Below, piece after piece: positions 1 through 7,313 of a stretch of DNA of 10,945 bases. Source of the stretch: an uncultured Carnobacterium sp. GTDB lineage: Bacteria > Bacillota > Bacilli > Lactobacillales > Aerococcaceae. A program made the translations under genes and the position numbers. The stretch lies in NCBI GenBank assembly GCA_937967765.1, contig CALCML010000251.1:1-10945 (forward strand). Reading direction: 5' to 3'. Within the stretch, counting starts at the first letter, position 1. The number at the start of each line of letters is the position of its first letter. Below the pieces are notes generated by a model. The model saw only the letters and a list, made by a program, of their open reading frames with translations, did not search any database and was not told the DNA's origin.

Positions 1-1
1 A

Positions 2-2098
2 ATTTACAATATGGAACCAGATCCAGGTCTAGGAAATGGTGGTCTAGGACGTCTTGCGGCTTGTTATTTAGATGCCTTAACAAGTAATGAATATCCAGTC
101 ACAGGATTCTCAATTCTTTACGAATATGGGATTTTCAAACAAGTGATTACAAACGGTTGGCAACAAGAATTCCCAGATCAATGGTTAGACCTTGGGAAAT
201 ATTGCTTAGTGTACCGTAATGACGAAGAAGTTGAAGTACGTTTTGGTGGAGAATTAGAGCAAGTGATGACAGAAACTGGCTTAAAAGTGAACCACAAAAA
301 CTATACTTCGATTCAAGCGGAACCATATGATTTATTAATCTCTGGTTATGATGCTTCAGCTGTAAACACACTTCGTTTGTGGGAAGCCAAAGCAAAAACT
401 GGTTTCAATATGAAACTATTTGAACGTGGCGAATATTCTAAATCGTCCGAAGCAGAAGCAATTGCGTCTTCTATTTCTAAATTATTATATCCAGCTGATG
501 TTACAAACGAAGGTAAAGAGTTACGTATTAAACAACAATACTTCTTTATTAGTGCTTCATTGCAACAATTAGTGAAGAACCATTATCGTGAATTTGGTAC
601 ATTAGAAAACTTCTCAGAACATGTAGCGCTTCATATTAATGATACGCACCCTGCAATGGGCGTTGCTGAATTAATGCGCTTATTAGTGGATGAGTATGGC
701 TATGGATGGGATAAAGCGTGGGAAATCACGACGAAGACATTTGCGTATACAAACCATACCATCATGGCAGAAGCATTGGAAAAATGGCCAGTATCCTTAT
801 TCCAACCAATTCTTCCACGTATTTACTCAATTATTGAAGAAATTAATAGACGTTTCTGCTTATGGGTAATGGAACAAGGAAGACAATATACATTACGTGA
901 TACAGCGATTATTTATGACGACATGATTAAGATGGCAAATCTTTCTATCGTAGGTAGTCATTATGTAAACGGGGTATCAAAACTGCATAGTGATATTCTT
1001 GTTCGTGATACATTCAAAGCCTTTAACGATTTATATCCTGGAAAATTCGGTAATGTGACAAACGGGATTGCGCACCGCCGTTGGTTAGGTCAAGCAAATC
1101 CAGAACTTGCTACTTACTTAGAAAATTTAATCGGAGATGACTTCATTAAAGACCTCTCTGGCATTTCTAAATTGAATGCTTATAAAGATGATGAGAAAGT
1201 ACTGAAAGATTTACAAGCCATTAAATTAACGAAGAAAGAGCAATTAGCGACTTACATTAAAGAAACGCTTGCAATTTCAGTAAATCCTCATTCAATCTTT
1301 GACGTACAAGTGAAGAGATTACATGAATACAAACGCCAATTATTAAATGCGTTACACATTGTATATCTTTACCATGAAATTAAATACAATGGATTACGCC
1401 CAACACCACGTACATTCATTTTCGCTGCGAAGGCTTCTTCAGGATATCAAATGGCGAAAAACATTATTAAATTCATCCACTCAATTTCTCAAATGATTGA
1501 AAGTGATGAATTAGTGCGTGAATACATTAAAGTGGTATTCATTCCAGACTACAAAGTGACTCTAGCAGAAATCATCTTGCCAGCTGCAGACGTGAGTGAA
1601 CAAATCTCTCAAGCGGGTAAAGAGGCGAGTGGTACTGGTAACATGAAACTGATGTTAAATGGTGCAGTGACACTTGGTACGATGGACGGAGCAAACGTTG
1701 AAATCTACGAAGCTGTCGGAGAAGACAATATTGTCATCTTCGGTTTAGAAACAGAGGAAGTAGAAGCGTTATATGCAAAAGGCTACAAACCTTGGGAATA
1801 CTACAATAATTCACCTAAGATTAAGACCGTTCTTGATTTCATCCGTACAATGACAGTTGGTGGTATGAACTTCAACTTCATCGTGGATTACTTATTGACT
1901 CAAGATCATTATATGTGTTTGGCTGACTTTGATAGCTATGTGGAAGCGCAAGAGCGTATTGAAAAAGACTATAATGATTCATCTAAATGGATGAAGATGA
2001 GCCTCGCAAATATTGCAAATGCAGGTATTTTCTCAGCTGACCGTTCAGTTAAAGAATATGCAAAAGACATTTGGCACATCAAACCAGTTCAAGGTTAA
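2..2098 (+). CDS. glgP: Glycogen phosphorylase, 5' end cut off by window edge
   Basis: Releases glucose-1-phosphate from the non-reducing ends of glycogen in the cytoplasm, using pyridoxal phosphate (PLP) as cofactor. The reading frame is open from base 2, and the first ATG at base 11 is an internal methionine: it sits inside the conserved stretch MEPDPGLGNGGLGRLAAC, which lies roughly 100 residues into full-length phosphorylases of about 800 aa. Counting from that ATG, 695 residues are visible. They include HINDTHPAM (about 208-216), VTNGIAHRRWL (349-359), VQVKRLHEYKRQ (432-443) and the PLP-site signature EASGTGNMK, whose lysine is residue 546. The C-terminus IWHIKPVQG is typical, so the 3' end is intact. 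A maltodextrin phosphorylase (malP) is the alternative; the neighbouring glgBCD genes favour glgP. Its promoter and upstream partners lie outside the window, and glgA could be there. Confidence 0.96.
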   Translation: MYNMEPDPGLGNGGLGRLAACYLDALTSNEYPVTGFSILYEYGIFKQVITNGWQQEFPDQWLDLGKYCLVYRNDEEVEVRFGGELEQVMTETGLKVNHKNYTSIQAEPYDLLISGYDASAVNTLRLWEAKAKTGFNMKLFERGEYSKSSEAEAIASSISKLLYPADVTNEGKELRIKQQYFFISASLQQLVKNHYREFGTLENFSEHVALHINDTHPAMGVAELMRLLVDEYGYGWDKAWEITTKTFAYTNHTIMAEALEKWPVSLFQPILPRIYSIIEEINRRFCLWVMEQGRQYTLRDTAIIYDDMIKMANLSIVGSHYVNGVSKLHSDILVRDTFKAFNDLYPGKFGNVTNGIAHRRWLGQANPELATYLENLIGDDFIKDLSGISKLNAYKDDEKVLKDLQAIKLTKKEQLATYIKETLAISVNPHSIFDVQVKRLHEYKRQLLNALHIVYLYHEIKYNGLRPTPRTFIFAAKASSGYQMAKNIIKFIHSISQMIESDELVREYIKVVFIPDYKVTLAEIILPAADVSEQISQAGKEASGTGNMKLMLNGAVTLGTMDGANVEIYEAVGEDNIVIFGLETEEVEALYAKGYKPWEYYNNSPKIKTVLDFIRTMTVGGMNFNFIVDYLLTQDHYMCLADFDSYVEAQERIEKDYNDSSKWMKMSLANIANAGIFSADRSVKEYAKDIWHIKPVQG

Positions 2099-2104
2099 AC
2101 CAAT

Positions 2105-2157
2105 AAAAAAAGAGATTCTCACGAGTGGGGCACGCCTCACAGTGAGAATCTTTTTTT
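2105..2157. terminator. Bidirectional intrinsic terminator between convergent genes
   Basis: A perfect 10-bp stem (AGATTCTCAC at 2113-2122, GTGAGAATCT at 2142-2151) encloses a second, inner hairpin (GTGGGG at 2125-2130, CCTCAC at 2135-2140, loop CACG). The outer stem is flanked by an A run on the left (2105-2111) and a T run on the right (2151-2157), so each strand reads as a stem followed by U residues. It lies in the 64 bases between the stop of glgP and the stop of the leftward GH13 gene, and can end both transcripts. Confidence 0.92.
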
Positions 2158-2162
2158 ATGGA

Positions 2163-4007
2163 TTAAATTTCATATGCTGCAAAGCCAAATGCAGGAACAA
2201 CGATTCCGTTTGGATGGTTTCTAGTGGCTTGGCTAGCGTAAATTTGTTTTCCGTGAAGTCCTTCAATAAATACAGTATGTGGATTCATATTGACTGCACA
2301 TAAGAGCGATTCACGTTGATAAACAAGACAACCTTCGCTTTCATATACGACATTGAAGTCTCCTTTGAAGTCTTCTTTATGTTTCGTTCTAAAAGCTGTT
2401 AATGCTTTATAATGCTCGAAGATTTCTTCGTTGATTTCTTTCTTGCTGAATGTCTTACGGTTATAAGGATCACGGAATCCTTGCATTCCAATTTCATCCC
2501 CATAATAAATCGAAGGAACACCAGGTAGAGTAAATTGAATGAAACTTGCGATTTTTAGTTTTTGAATCGCATCTTCAAGTTCAGCTCCAGTTAATTCAAG
2601 TGTTGGGCGCTCATGAAGTGGAACAGCTTCCGTATCACCGAACCCAATTTTTGTAATAATACGTTCTGTATCGTGACTATCTAGTAAGTTCATTAGAACG
2701 TCTAGAGCAGGTTTTGGATAATGATCAATGATTTCTTCGATGGCATATCGTAATGCATGTGTATTTTTTGTATGAACGAACTGAATAATAGCATCTTTCC
2801 AAGGGTAGTTCATGACGCTATCGAGTTGTTTTCCTAAGAAATAACGGCGACGATGGTCATAAGCAAATTTCGTAGTCGCATCTTCCCAAACTTCACCAAT
2901 AATGAGGGCATTTGGGTCTGTTTGTTTAACAGTTACTCGTAATGCGTCTAAGAACTCGTCAGGGAATTCATCAGCAACGTCTAAACGCCAGCCACCAATC
3001 CCAAGATGTTGCCAGAACGGTAAGACACCGGTTTTTGGATCATTGATGAATTTCATATAGGAAGGTTCCAATTTGTTCACCGTTGGAAGGTTTGTAAAGC
3101 CCCACCAAGAGTGATACGTATCTGGAAACTCCATAAAGCTAAACCAAGGATAGTATGGAGACTCAGTTGAGTTATAGGCACCAACGCTATCATAATGACC
3201 TTGCTTGTTGAAATAAATACTGTCATCACCAGTATGGCTAAATACGCCGTCTAGAATAATTTCGATTCCATTTTTTCTGAATTTCGCACATAGTTTTTTA
3301 AAGTCTTCATTTGTTCCTAAATATGGATCCACATTGAAATAATCCGCAGTGGAGTAGCGGTGGTTATCTGGGCTCTCCATAATTGGATTTAAGTAAATAC
3401 AATTTACATTTAAGGCTTTGAAGTGTTCGAGTTCTTCTTCGATTCCTTTTAAATTCCCAAGATAGAAATCCTGCGCTTTGTAATTTTCATGTGTGATACT
3501 TGATTGAGGCAATTCGTCCCAGTCGTCGTGACGGTAACGAATCTCTTCGTTGGCTGCTTTTTTTGCTTTATATTTATCACTTTTCTTGAAACGGTCAGGG
3601 AAGATTTGATACATAATCCCACCTTTAAACCATTCTGGAGTCGTGAATTGTTCTTCGTAAACCGTTAATTGCCAGCTGTTAATCTCATGATAGTTAAGAA
3701 CAGGAACTGCATGGAATTCATGGTTGCTAAGGAAGTAAGTACCGATTTCAGAACGAACTTCAAAGTAGTAGAAATATAGTCCTGAATGCAATGGTGAAAT
3801 TTCAAATGAGAATAAAGTTGCATCTGCTTCAATCGTAGAACGACTTGGATGATAGATGCTTGTTGTTTGTGTTAAATCTTCTTTAAGTACTAATTGGATA
3901 GAAGAGAGGCGAGTCTCTTTCGTAACTTTAACTTGTATAAAAATAGTTTGGTTATCCGTCACTGCTCCTGAAGGATACTTATTTTTTAGTGAGTGATAGA
4001 AAATCAT
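2163..4007 (-). CDS. Intracellular GH13 alpha-glucan hydrolase (neopullulanase/amylopullulanase-like)
   Basis: Predicted to hydrolyse alpha-glucosidic links in glycogen or maltodextrins. The 614-aa protein has a beta-rich N-terminal domain (about 1-110) and a GH13 catalytic barrel beginning near GGIMYQIFPDRF (about 129-140). Region I is DGVFSH (D253-H258). Region II is GWRLDVADE, with nucleophile D343. Region III is IIGEVWE, with acid/base E372. Region IV is LLDSHDTER, with H445 and D446. A C-terminal beta domain follows. No signal peptide or membrane segment is seen, so it is cytosolic. A longer frame opens at an ATG at 4040, but only the ATG at 4007 has a ribosome-binding site (AAAGGGG, 6 bases upstream), so the shorter start is chosen. 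A related amylase gene lies in the glg operon of Lactobacillus acidophilus; here the gene is inverted and converges on glgP. Specificity (alpha-1,4, alpha-1,6 or both) cannot be read from the motifs. Confidence 0.9.
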   Translation of the reverse strand: MIFYHSLKNKYPSGAVTDNQTIFIQVKVTKETRLSSIQLVLKEDLTQTTSIYHPSRSTIEADATLFSFEISPLHSGLYFYYFEVRSEIGTYFLSNHEFHAVPVLNYHEINSWQLTVYEEQFTTPEWFKGGIMYQIFPDRFKKSDKYKAKKAANEEIRYRHDDWDELPQSSITHENYKAQDFYLGNLKGIEEELEHFKALNVNCIYLNPIMESPDNHRYSTADYFNVDPYLGTNEDFKKLCAKFRKNGIEIILDGVFSHTGDDSIYFNKQGHYDSVGAYNSTESPYYPWFSFMEFPDTYHSWWGFTNLPTVNKLEPSYMKFINDPKTGVLPFWQHLGIGGWRLDVADEFPDEFLDALRVTVKQTDPNALIIGEVWEDATTKFAYDHRRRYFLGKQLDSVMNYPWKDAIIQFVHTKNTHALRYAIEEIIDHYPKPALDVLMNLLDSHDTERIITKIGFGDTEAVPLHERPTLELTGAELEDAIQKLKIASFIQFTLPGVPSIYYGDEIGMQGFRDPYNRKTFSKKEINEEIFEHYKALTAFRTKHKEDFKGDFNVVYESEGCLVYQRESLLCAVNMNPHTVFIEGLHGKQIYASQATRNHPNGIVVPAFGFAAYEI

Positions 4008-4013
4008 AATAGG

Positions 4014-4020
4014 CCCCTTT
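4014..4020 (-). promoter_or_regulatory. Ribosome-binding site deciding the GH13 start
   Basis: On the minus strand this reads AAAGGGG, followed by a 6-base spacer (CCTATT) and ATG at 4007. The upstream in-frame ATG at 4040 is preceded by TTGTATTACA, with no purine-rich site, which argues for the inner start. Confidence 0.7.
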
Positions 4021-4041
4021 TTTTGTAAATCTATGTTCATT

Positions 4042-4071
4042 GTAATACAAAGTGGTAAAAAGTGATACCAA
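4042..4071 (-). promoter_or_regulatory. Weak candidate promoter for the GH13 gene
   Basis: On the minus strand, TTGGTA (plus 4066-4071) and TATTAC (plus 4042-4047) are separated by 18 bases, each matching 4 of 6 consensus bases. A start point about 7 bases further on would fall near 4035, inside the longer reading frame and just ahead of the ribosome-binding site. That agrees with the inner ATG as the true start. The match is modest and another promoter is possible. Confidence 0.35.
4053..4070. repeat. Short inverted repeat over the leftward promoter
   Basis: TGGTA (4053-4057) and TACCA (4066-4070) are exact reverse complements, 8 bases apart. The same stretch holds a direct repeat, AAGTGGTA (4050-4057) and AAGTGATA (4060-4067), offset by 10 bases. 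Both lie within the candidate promoter of the GH13 gene, where a repressor would bind, but five-base arms can arise by chance. Confidence 0.35.
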
Positions 4072-4077
4072 AACGGG

Positions 4078-4131
4078 TTTCATGAAAAGTACAGAGAATT
4101 AAACAAAAATTTTTAAGAAAATTCATGAAAA
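4078..4131. repeat. Pair of identical palindrome-containing 10-mers, TTCATGAAAA
   Basis: TTCATGAAAA occurs at 4079-4088 and again at 4122-4131. Each copy contains the palindrome TTCATGAA, and the first extends to the 10-base palindrome TTTCATGAAA at 4078-4087. The copies are offset by 43 bases, about four helical turns, so they face the same side of the DNA. Between them lies an AT-rich block with AAAAATTTTT (4105-4114). The second copy ends 3 bases before the -35 position of the glgB promoter. No known regulator is assigned. Confidence 0.5.
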
Positions 4132-4134
4132 CCA

Positions 4135-4163
4135 CTGTGAAAATTTAAGAAATATGTTATAAT
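4135..4163 (+). promoter_or_regulatory. Extended -10 promoter of glgBCD
   Basis: A perfect TATAAT (4158-4163) is preceded by TG one base away (4155-4156), the extended -10 pattern. A 17-base spacer separates it from a poor -35, CTGTGA (4135-4140, 3 of 6). A strong extended -10 can compensate for a weak -35, and the A/T tracts at about 4100-4120 could act as an UP element. Transcription would start near 4170, giving a leader of about 100 bases before glgB. Confidence 0.7.
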
Positions 4164-4216
4164 TTAAACAAGAGAAATGTATCAATATCAACCTTCTCTA
4201 ATTTTTTATCCCAACT

Positions 4217-4231
4217 ATGAAAACGCTTATT
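4217..4231 (+). promoter_or_regulatory. Catabolite response element (cre) candidate, CcpA site
   Basis: ATGAAAACGCTTATT matches the cre consensus WTGNAANCGNWNNCW at all defined positions but one (T instead of C near the end). It lies about 47-61 bases downstream of the predicted glgB transcription start, where bound CcpA usually blocks elongation. This predicts repression of glgBCD on preferred sugars. The call rests on motif match and position only. Confidence 0.65.
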
Positions 4232-4237
4232 TTATTT

Positions 4238-4252
4238 TTGTGAGCGAATGCG
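4238..4252 (+). promoter_or_regulatory. Second, weaker cre-like site
   Basis: TTGTGAGCGAATGCG fits the same cre consensus at 8 of 10 defined positions. It begins exactly 21 bases after the better site, two helical turns, and ends next to the glgB ribosome-binding site. On its own the match is not convincing; the spacing is what makes it worth listing. Confidence 0.25.
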
Positions 4253-4253
4253 T

Positions 4254-4260
4254 AAAGGAG
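4254..4260 (+). promoter_or_regulatory. Ribosome-binding site of glgB
   Basis: AAAGGAG lies 10 bases before the GTG start at 4271, slightly long spacing. An ATG at 4263 is only 2 bases away and opens a two-codon frame (ATG GCT TAG) whose stop overlaps the GTG, so it is not the glgB start. Confidence 0.75.
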
Positions 4261-4270
4261 TGATGGCTTA

Positions 4271-6124
4271 GTGCAACAACTAGCAGAATATTTATTTCAT
4301 GAAGGAAGGAATTTTCATAGTTATGATTTCCTTGGTAGCTTCTTAGGTGATAACGAATGTACATTCCGCGTATGGGCTCCAAATGCAAAAGAAGTCTATG
4401 TAACGGGGGATTTCTGTGAATGGAGACCAACCGATTATAAGATGGAGCGTATTAATCAAAATGGGATTTATGAAATCACAATTCCAAATGTAAAAGAGTA
4501 CGATGCTTATAAATATGTGATTGTTCCGCATCATGGAGATTGGTTATGGAAAGCAGATCCATATGCACGCCATGCGGAAACAAGACCGAAAACAGCATCT
4601 AAAGTATACGATTTTCCTGAATTCCAATGGTCTGACGAAAAGTGGATGAAACAAAGAACCGTCCCTTTTCAACTACCGTTAAACATTTATGAAGTTGAGC
4701 TAGGCTCGTTTAAGAAGAAAGAAAATGGTGATCCGTATTCTTATCGTGAGTTAGTGGATGTACTCATTCCATATGTGAAAGAGATGAACTACACGCATAT
4801 TGAATTGTTGCCAATTACCGAATACCCATATGATAAGTCATGGGGATATCAAGTGACAGGATTCTTTGCAGCGACTTCAAGATTTGGAACTCCAGAAGAC
4901 TTTATGTATTTTGTGGATGAATGTCACAGGGCAGGTATCGGAATTATTTTAGACTGGGTACCAGGGCATTTTACAAAAGACGCTTTTGGGTTATATGAAT
5001 TTGATGGCACACCTTGCTATGAATACGGTGACCCTCGTATCCAAGAACATAAAGGTTGGGGAACGAGAGCATTTGATTACGGCAAGACAGAAGTGCTTTC
5101 ATTCTTATACTCAAGTGCAGTATTCTGGCTTGAAAAATTCCACATCGATGGACTTCGCGTGGATGCTGTAAGTTCAATGTTGTTCTATAACTATTGCAGA
5201 AGTGAAGAAGAATCAGCTCGTAATATTTACGGAGGATTTGAAAACTTAGAAGCGATTCGATTTATTCAATCTCTGAATGATTATGTACGTAATGAATATC
5301 CAGGTGTCATGATGATTGCTGAAGAGTCTACTGCTTTCGCTGGGGTTACCAAACCAGTAGAAGAAGGAGGACTTGGATTCCACTTCAAATGGAATATGGG
5401 TTGGATGAATGACTCTCTAGATTACTTAGAGAAAGATCCTCTATTTAGAGGTGGCATCCATAATCAATTTACGTTCTCGATGATGTACGCCTTCTCGGAA
5501 AACTATATTTTACCGATTTCTCATGATGAAGTCGTTCACGGGAAGAAATCGTTACTAGATAAAGCGTCTGTTTCTTATGAAGACAAGTTTTCTAACTATC
5601 GAGCTTTCATGGGCTATATGATGGCTCACCCTGGTAAGAAATTAAACTTCATGGGAAATGAAATTCCACAAATGATTGAGTGGAATGAAGAACGCGAATT
5701 AGATTGGTTCTTACTCAAATATCCAATTCATGACGCGACTCATCGCTATGTGAAAGATTTAAACGCCTTCTACAAGAAGCATTCAGAACTGTGGCAACTT
5801 GACGGAGGCTGGACAGGATTTAGATGGCATGAGGTGGAAGATGTTTGGAATAACTGCTTCGTCTTCTCAAGAATGAATTCTAAAGGAGATTCAGTCATCG
5901 TTATCTCAAACTTCTCAGGGAACCATATTAAAAATTACGAAATTGGCGTTTCGAAATGGGGAAGCTATAAAGTTGCTCTCAACTCTGACGCTAAAAAGTA
6001 TAATGGATCTGGAGTGGTGAATCGTGGACTTCATACAGTTACGAAACCACATAAAGGATTTGATTATACACTCGCGGTGAATGTACCACCGTTTTCTACA
6101 CTGTATATCATTAACAATCAATAA
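4271..6124 (+). CDS. glgB: 1,4-alpha-glucan branching enzyme
   Basis: Cuts alpha-1,4 chains and re-attaches them by alpha-1,6 links, creating glycogen branches in the cytoplasm. The 617-aa length fits the short Firmicutes form. After an N-terminal lead (YLFHEG, 8-12), a CBM48-type domain spans about 30-105 and includes FRVWAPNAKEVYVTGDF. The GH13 barrel then shows region I DWVPGH (D228), region II GLRVDAVSSM with nucleophile D298, region III IAEEST with acid/base E351, and region IV LPISHDEVVHGKKSL with H418 and D419. ELDWF (476-480) and the C-terminal beta domain ending PPFSTLYIINNQ are also typical. The start is GTG, the only in-frame start with a nearby ribosome-binding site and the one giving a family-like N-terminus. 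It is the first gene of glgBCD, driven by the extended -10 promoter and probably under CcpA control through the cre-like site in its leader. Confidence 0.96.
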   Translation: MQQLAEYLFHEGRNFHSYDFLGSFLGDNECTFRVWAPNAKEVYVTGDFCEWRPTDYKMERINQNGIYEITIPNVKEYDAYKYVIVPHHGDWLWKADPYARHAETRPKTASKVYDFPEFQWSDEKWMKQRTVPFQLPLNIYEVELGSFKKKENGDPYSYRELVDVLIPYVKEMNYTHIELLPITEYPYDKSWGYQVTGFFAATSRFGTPEDFMYFVDECHRAGIGIILDWVPGHFTKDAFGLYEFDGTPCYEYGDPRIQEHKGWGTRAFDYGKTEVLSFLYSSAVFWLEKFHIDGLRVDAVSSMLFYNYCRSEEESARNIYGGFENLEAIRFIQSLNDYVRNEYPGVMMIAEESTAFAGVTKPVEEGGLGFHFKWNMGWMNDSLDYLEKDPLFRGGIHNQFTFSMMYAFSENYILPISHDEVVHGKKSLLDKASVSYEDKFSNYRAFMGYMMAHPGKKLNFMGNEIPQMIEWNEERELDWFLLKYPIHDATHRYVKDLNAFYKKHSELWQLDGGWTGFRWHEVEDVWNNCFVFSRMNSKGDSVIVISNFSGNHIKNYEIGVSKWGSYKVALNSDAKKYNGSGVVNRGLHTVTKPHKGFDYTLAVNVPPFSTLYIINNQ

Positions 6125-6139
6125 TCGGGGGTTGAACGT

Positions 6140-7312
6140 ATGGCAAGAAAGCAAGAAATCGTAGCAATGCTACTCGCAGGCGGACAAGGAACTCGCTTGC
6201 AAGTACTAACAAAGGATATGGCGAAACCAGCTGTTCCTTTTGGTGGGAAGTATCGTATCATCGATTTTCCTCTCTCAAACTGTGCAAATTCAGGTATTTC
6301 TACTGTTGGGGTGTTAACTCAGTTTATGCCTCTTGAGTTGAACTCTTACATGGGGAATGGGAACCCTTGGGACTTAGACCGTGTAGACGGAGGGTTAACA
6401 ATTCTTCCTCCATATACAGCTGGAAAAACAGGGGAATGGTATAAAGGGACTGCCAATGCTATTTATCAAAATATTAAGTATATCGAGCAGTATGATCCTG
6501 AGTACGTATTAATCTTATCTGGGGACCACATTTATAAAATGAACTACAACAAGATGCTTGAATTCCATAAAGAGAAAAAAGCAGACTTGACGGTTGCTCA
6601 TATTAATGTCCCACTAGAAGAAGCAAGTCGTTTCGGTATTTTAAATACGGATGATGATTTACGCATCGTAGAATTCTTAGAAAAACCTGAACATCCGGTT
6701 TCAACAAAAGCATCGATGGGGATTTACATCTTTAACTGGAAAGTACTTAAAGAGTATTTAATTCGTGATGAAGAAAATCCAGAAAGTGAAAAAGACTTCG
6801 GTAAAAACATTATTCCAATGTTACTTGAAGAAGACCGTCGTATTTACGCTTTCCCATTTGCAGGATATTGGAAAGACGTAGGTACTATCGAAAGTCTATG
6901 GGAAGCAAACATGGACTTAATCAAACGAAAAGAAGACTTTAATATTTCTGATAAAACTTGGAAGATTTATTATCGTCACGAAGGCAGACTTCCTCAATAT
7001 ATCGGAGAAAGCGCCGAAGTGACTGAATCAATGATTTCAGATGGAACAATTGTACTCGGAAAAGTCCATGAATCAATTGTATCGTCTGGAGTATCGATTG
7101 CTCAAAATTCTAAAGTCCTTGGAAGTATCATCATGCAGAATGCGGTCATTGAAGAGGACGCAACAGTTGTGAACTCAATTATTGCAGAAGGCACGGTTGT
7201 AAAAAGCGGTGTGACTGTAGGCCATGAAGAAATTGAACTTGGTAAAGATATGATTACCGTTATCGGCAATTTCGAAGTGGTAGAAGAAGATACGAAAGTT
7301 GGAGGAAATTAA
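6140..7312 (+). CDS. glgC: Glucose-1-phosphate adenylyltransferase, catalytic subunit
   Basis: Makes ADP-glucose and pyrophosphate from ATP and glucose-1-phosphate, the committed step of bacterial glycogen synthesis. The 390-aa protein begins with the nucleotidyltransferase loop LAGGQGTRL (12-20) and [20 protein letters not shown] (29-48). The metal-site motif LSGDH has its aspartate at 129. EASRFG (161-166) and the sugar-phosphate-site motif FLEKP (K182) follow, then [15 protein letters not shown] (243-257). A left-handed beta-helix region covers about 288-380. Position 26 is Asp where the E. coli enzyme has Lys39, a fructose-1,6-bisphosphate-site residue; this agrees with Bacillus-type enzymes that lack that activation, but regulation here is inferred. 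The ATG lies 15 bases after the glgB stop, with a plain GGGGG ribosome-binding site (6127-6131), so it is cotranscribed. All catalytic motifs are present. Confidence 0.97.
   Translation: MARKQEIVAMLLAGGQGTRLQVLTKDMAKPAVPFGGKYRIIDFPLSNCANSGISTVGVLTQFMPLELNSYMGNGNPWDLDRVDGGLTILPPYTAGKTGEWYKGTANAIYQNIKYIEQYDPEYVLILSGDHIYKMNYNKMLEFHKEKKADLTVAHINVPLEEASRFGILNTDDDLRIVEFLEKPEHPVSTKASMGIYIFNWKVLKEYLIRDEENPESEKDFGKNIIPMLLEEDRRIYAFPFAGYWKDVGTIESLWEANMDLIKRKEDFNISDKTWKIYYRHEGRLPQYIGESAEVTESMISDGTIVLGKVHESIVSSGVSIAQNSKVLGSIIMQNAVIEEDATVVNSIIAEGTVVKSGVTVGHEEIELGKDMITVIGNFEVVEEDTKVGGN
7301..7305 (+). promoter_or_regulatory. Ribosome-binding site deciding the glgD start
   Basis: GGAGG lies within the last codons of glgC, 8 bases before the ATG at 7314. 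An in-frame TTG at 7299 overlaps this site and would have no site of its own, so ATG 7314 is the start. Ribosomes ending glgC at 7312 can re-start immediately. Confidence 0.85.
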
Positions 7313-7313
7313 T

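Noticed and set aside
2013..2303. 96-codon plus-strand frame spanning the end of glgP, the terminator and the end of the GH13 gene
   Set aside because: It runs through a strong terminator hairpin and overlaps two well-supported genes in other frames.
4067..4081. Possible cre site around AAAACGGGTTT near the leftward promoter
   Set aside because: Apart from the central CG and neighbouring A residues, most defined positions of the CcpA consensus fail on the plus strand, and the minus strand does not fit either.
4171..4207. AGAGAA/TTCTCT stem followed by six T residues in the glgB leader, resembling an attenuator
   Set aside because: The stem is only 6 bp with two G-C pairs and a 17-base loop, too weak to be a convincing terminator, and no antiterminator partner is seen.
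5915..6154. 79-codon minus-strand frame over the glgB-glgC junction
   Set aside because: Antisense to the conserved glgB C-terminus and the glgC start; no supporting start site or recognisable domain.
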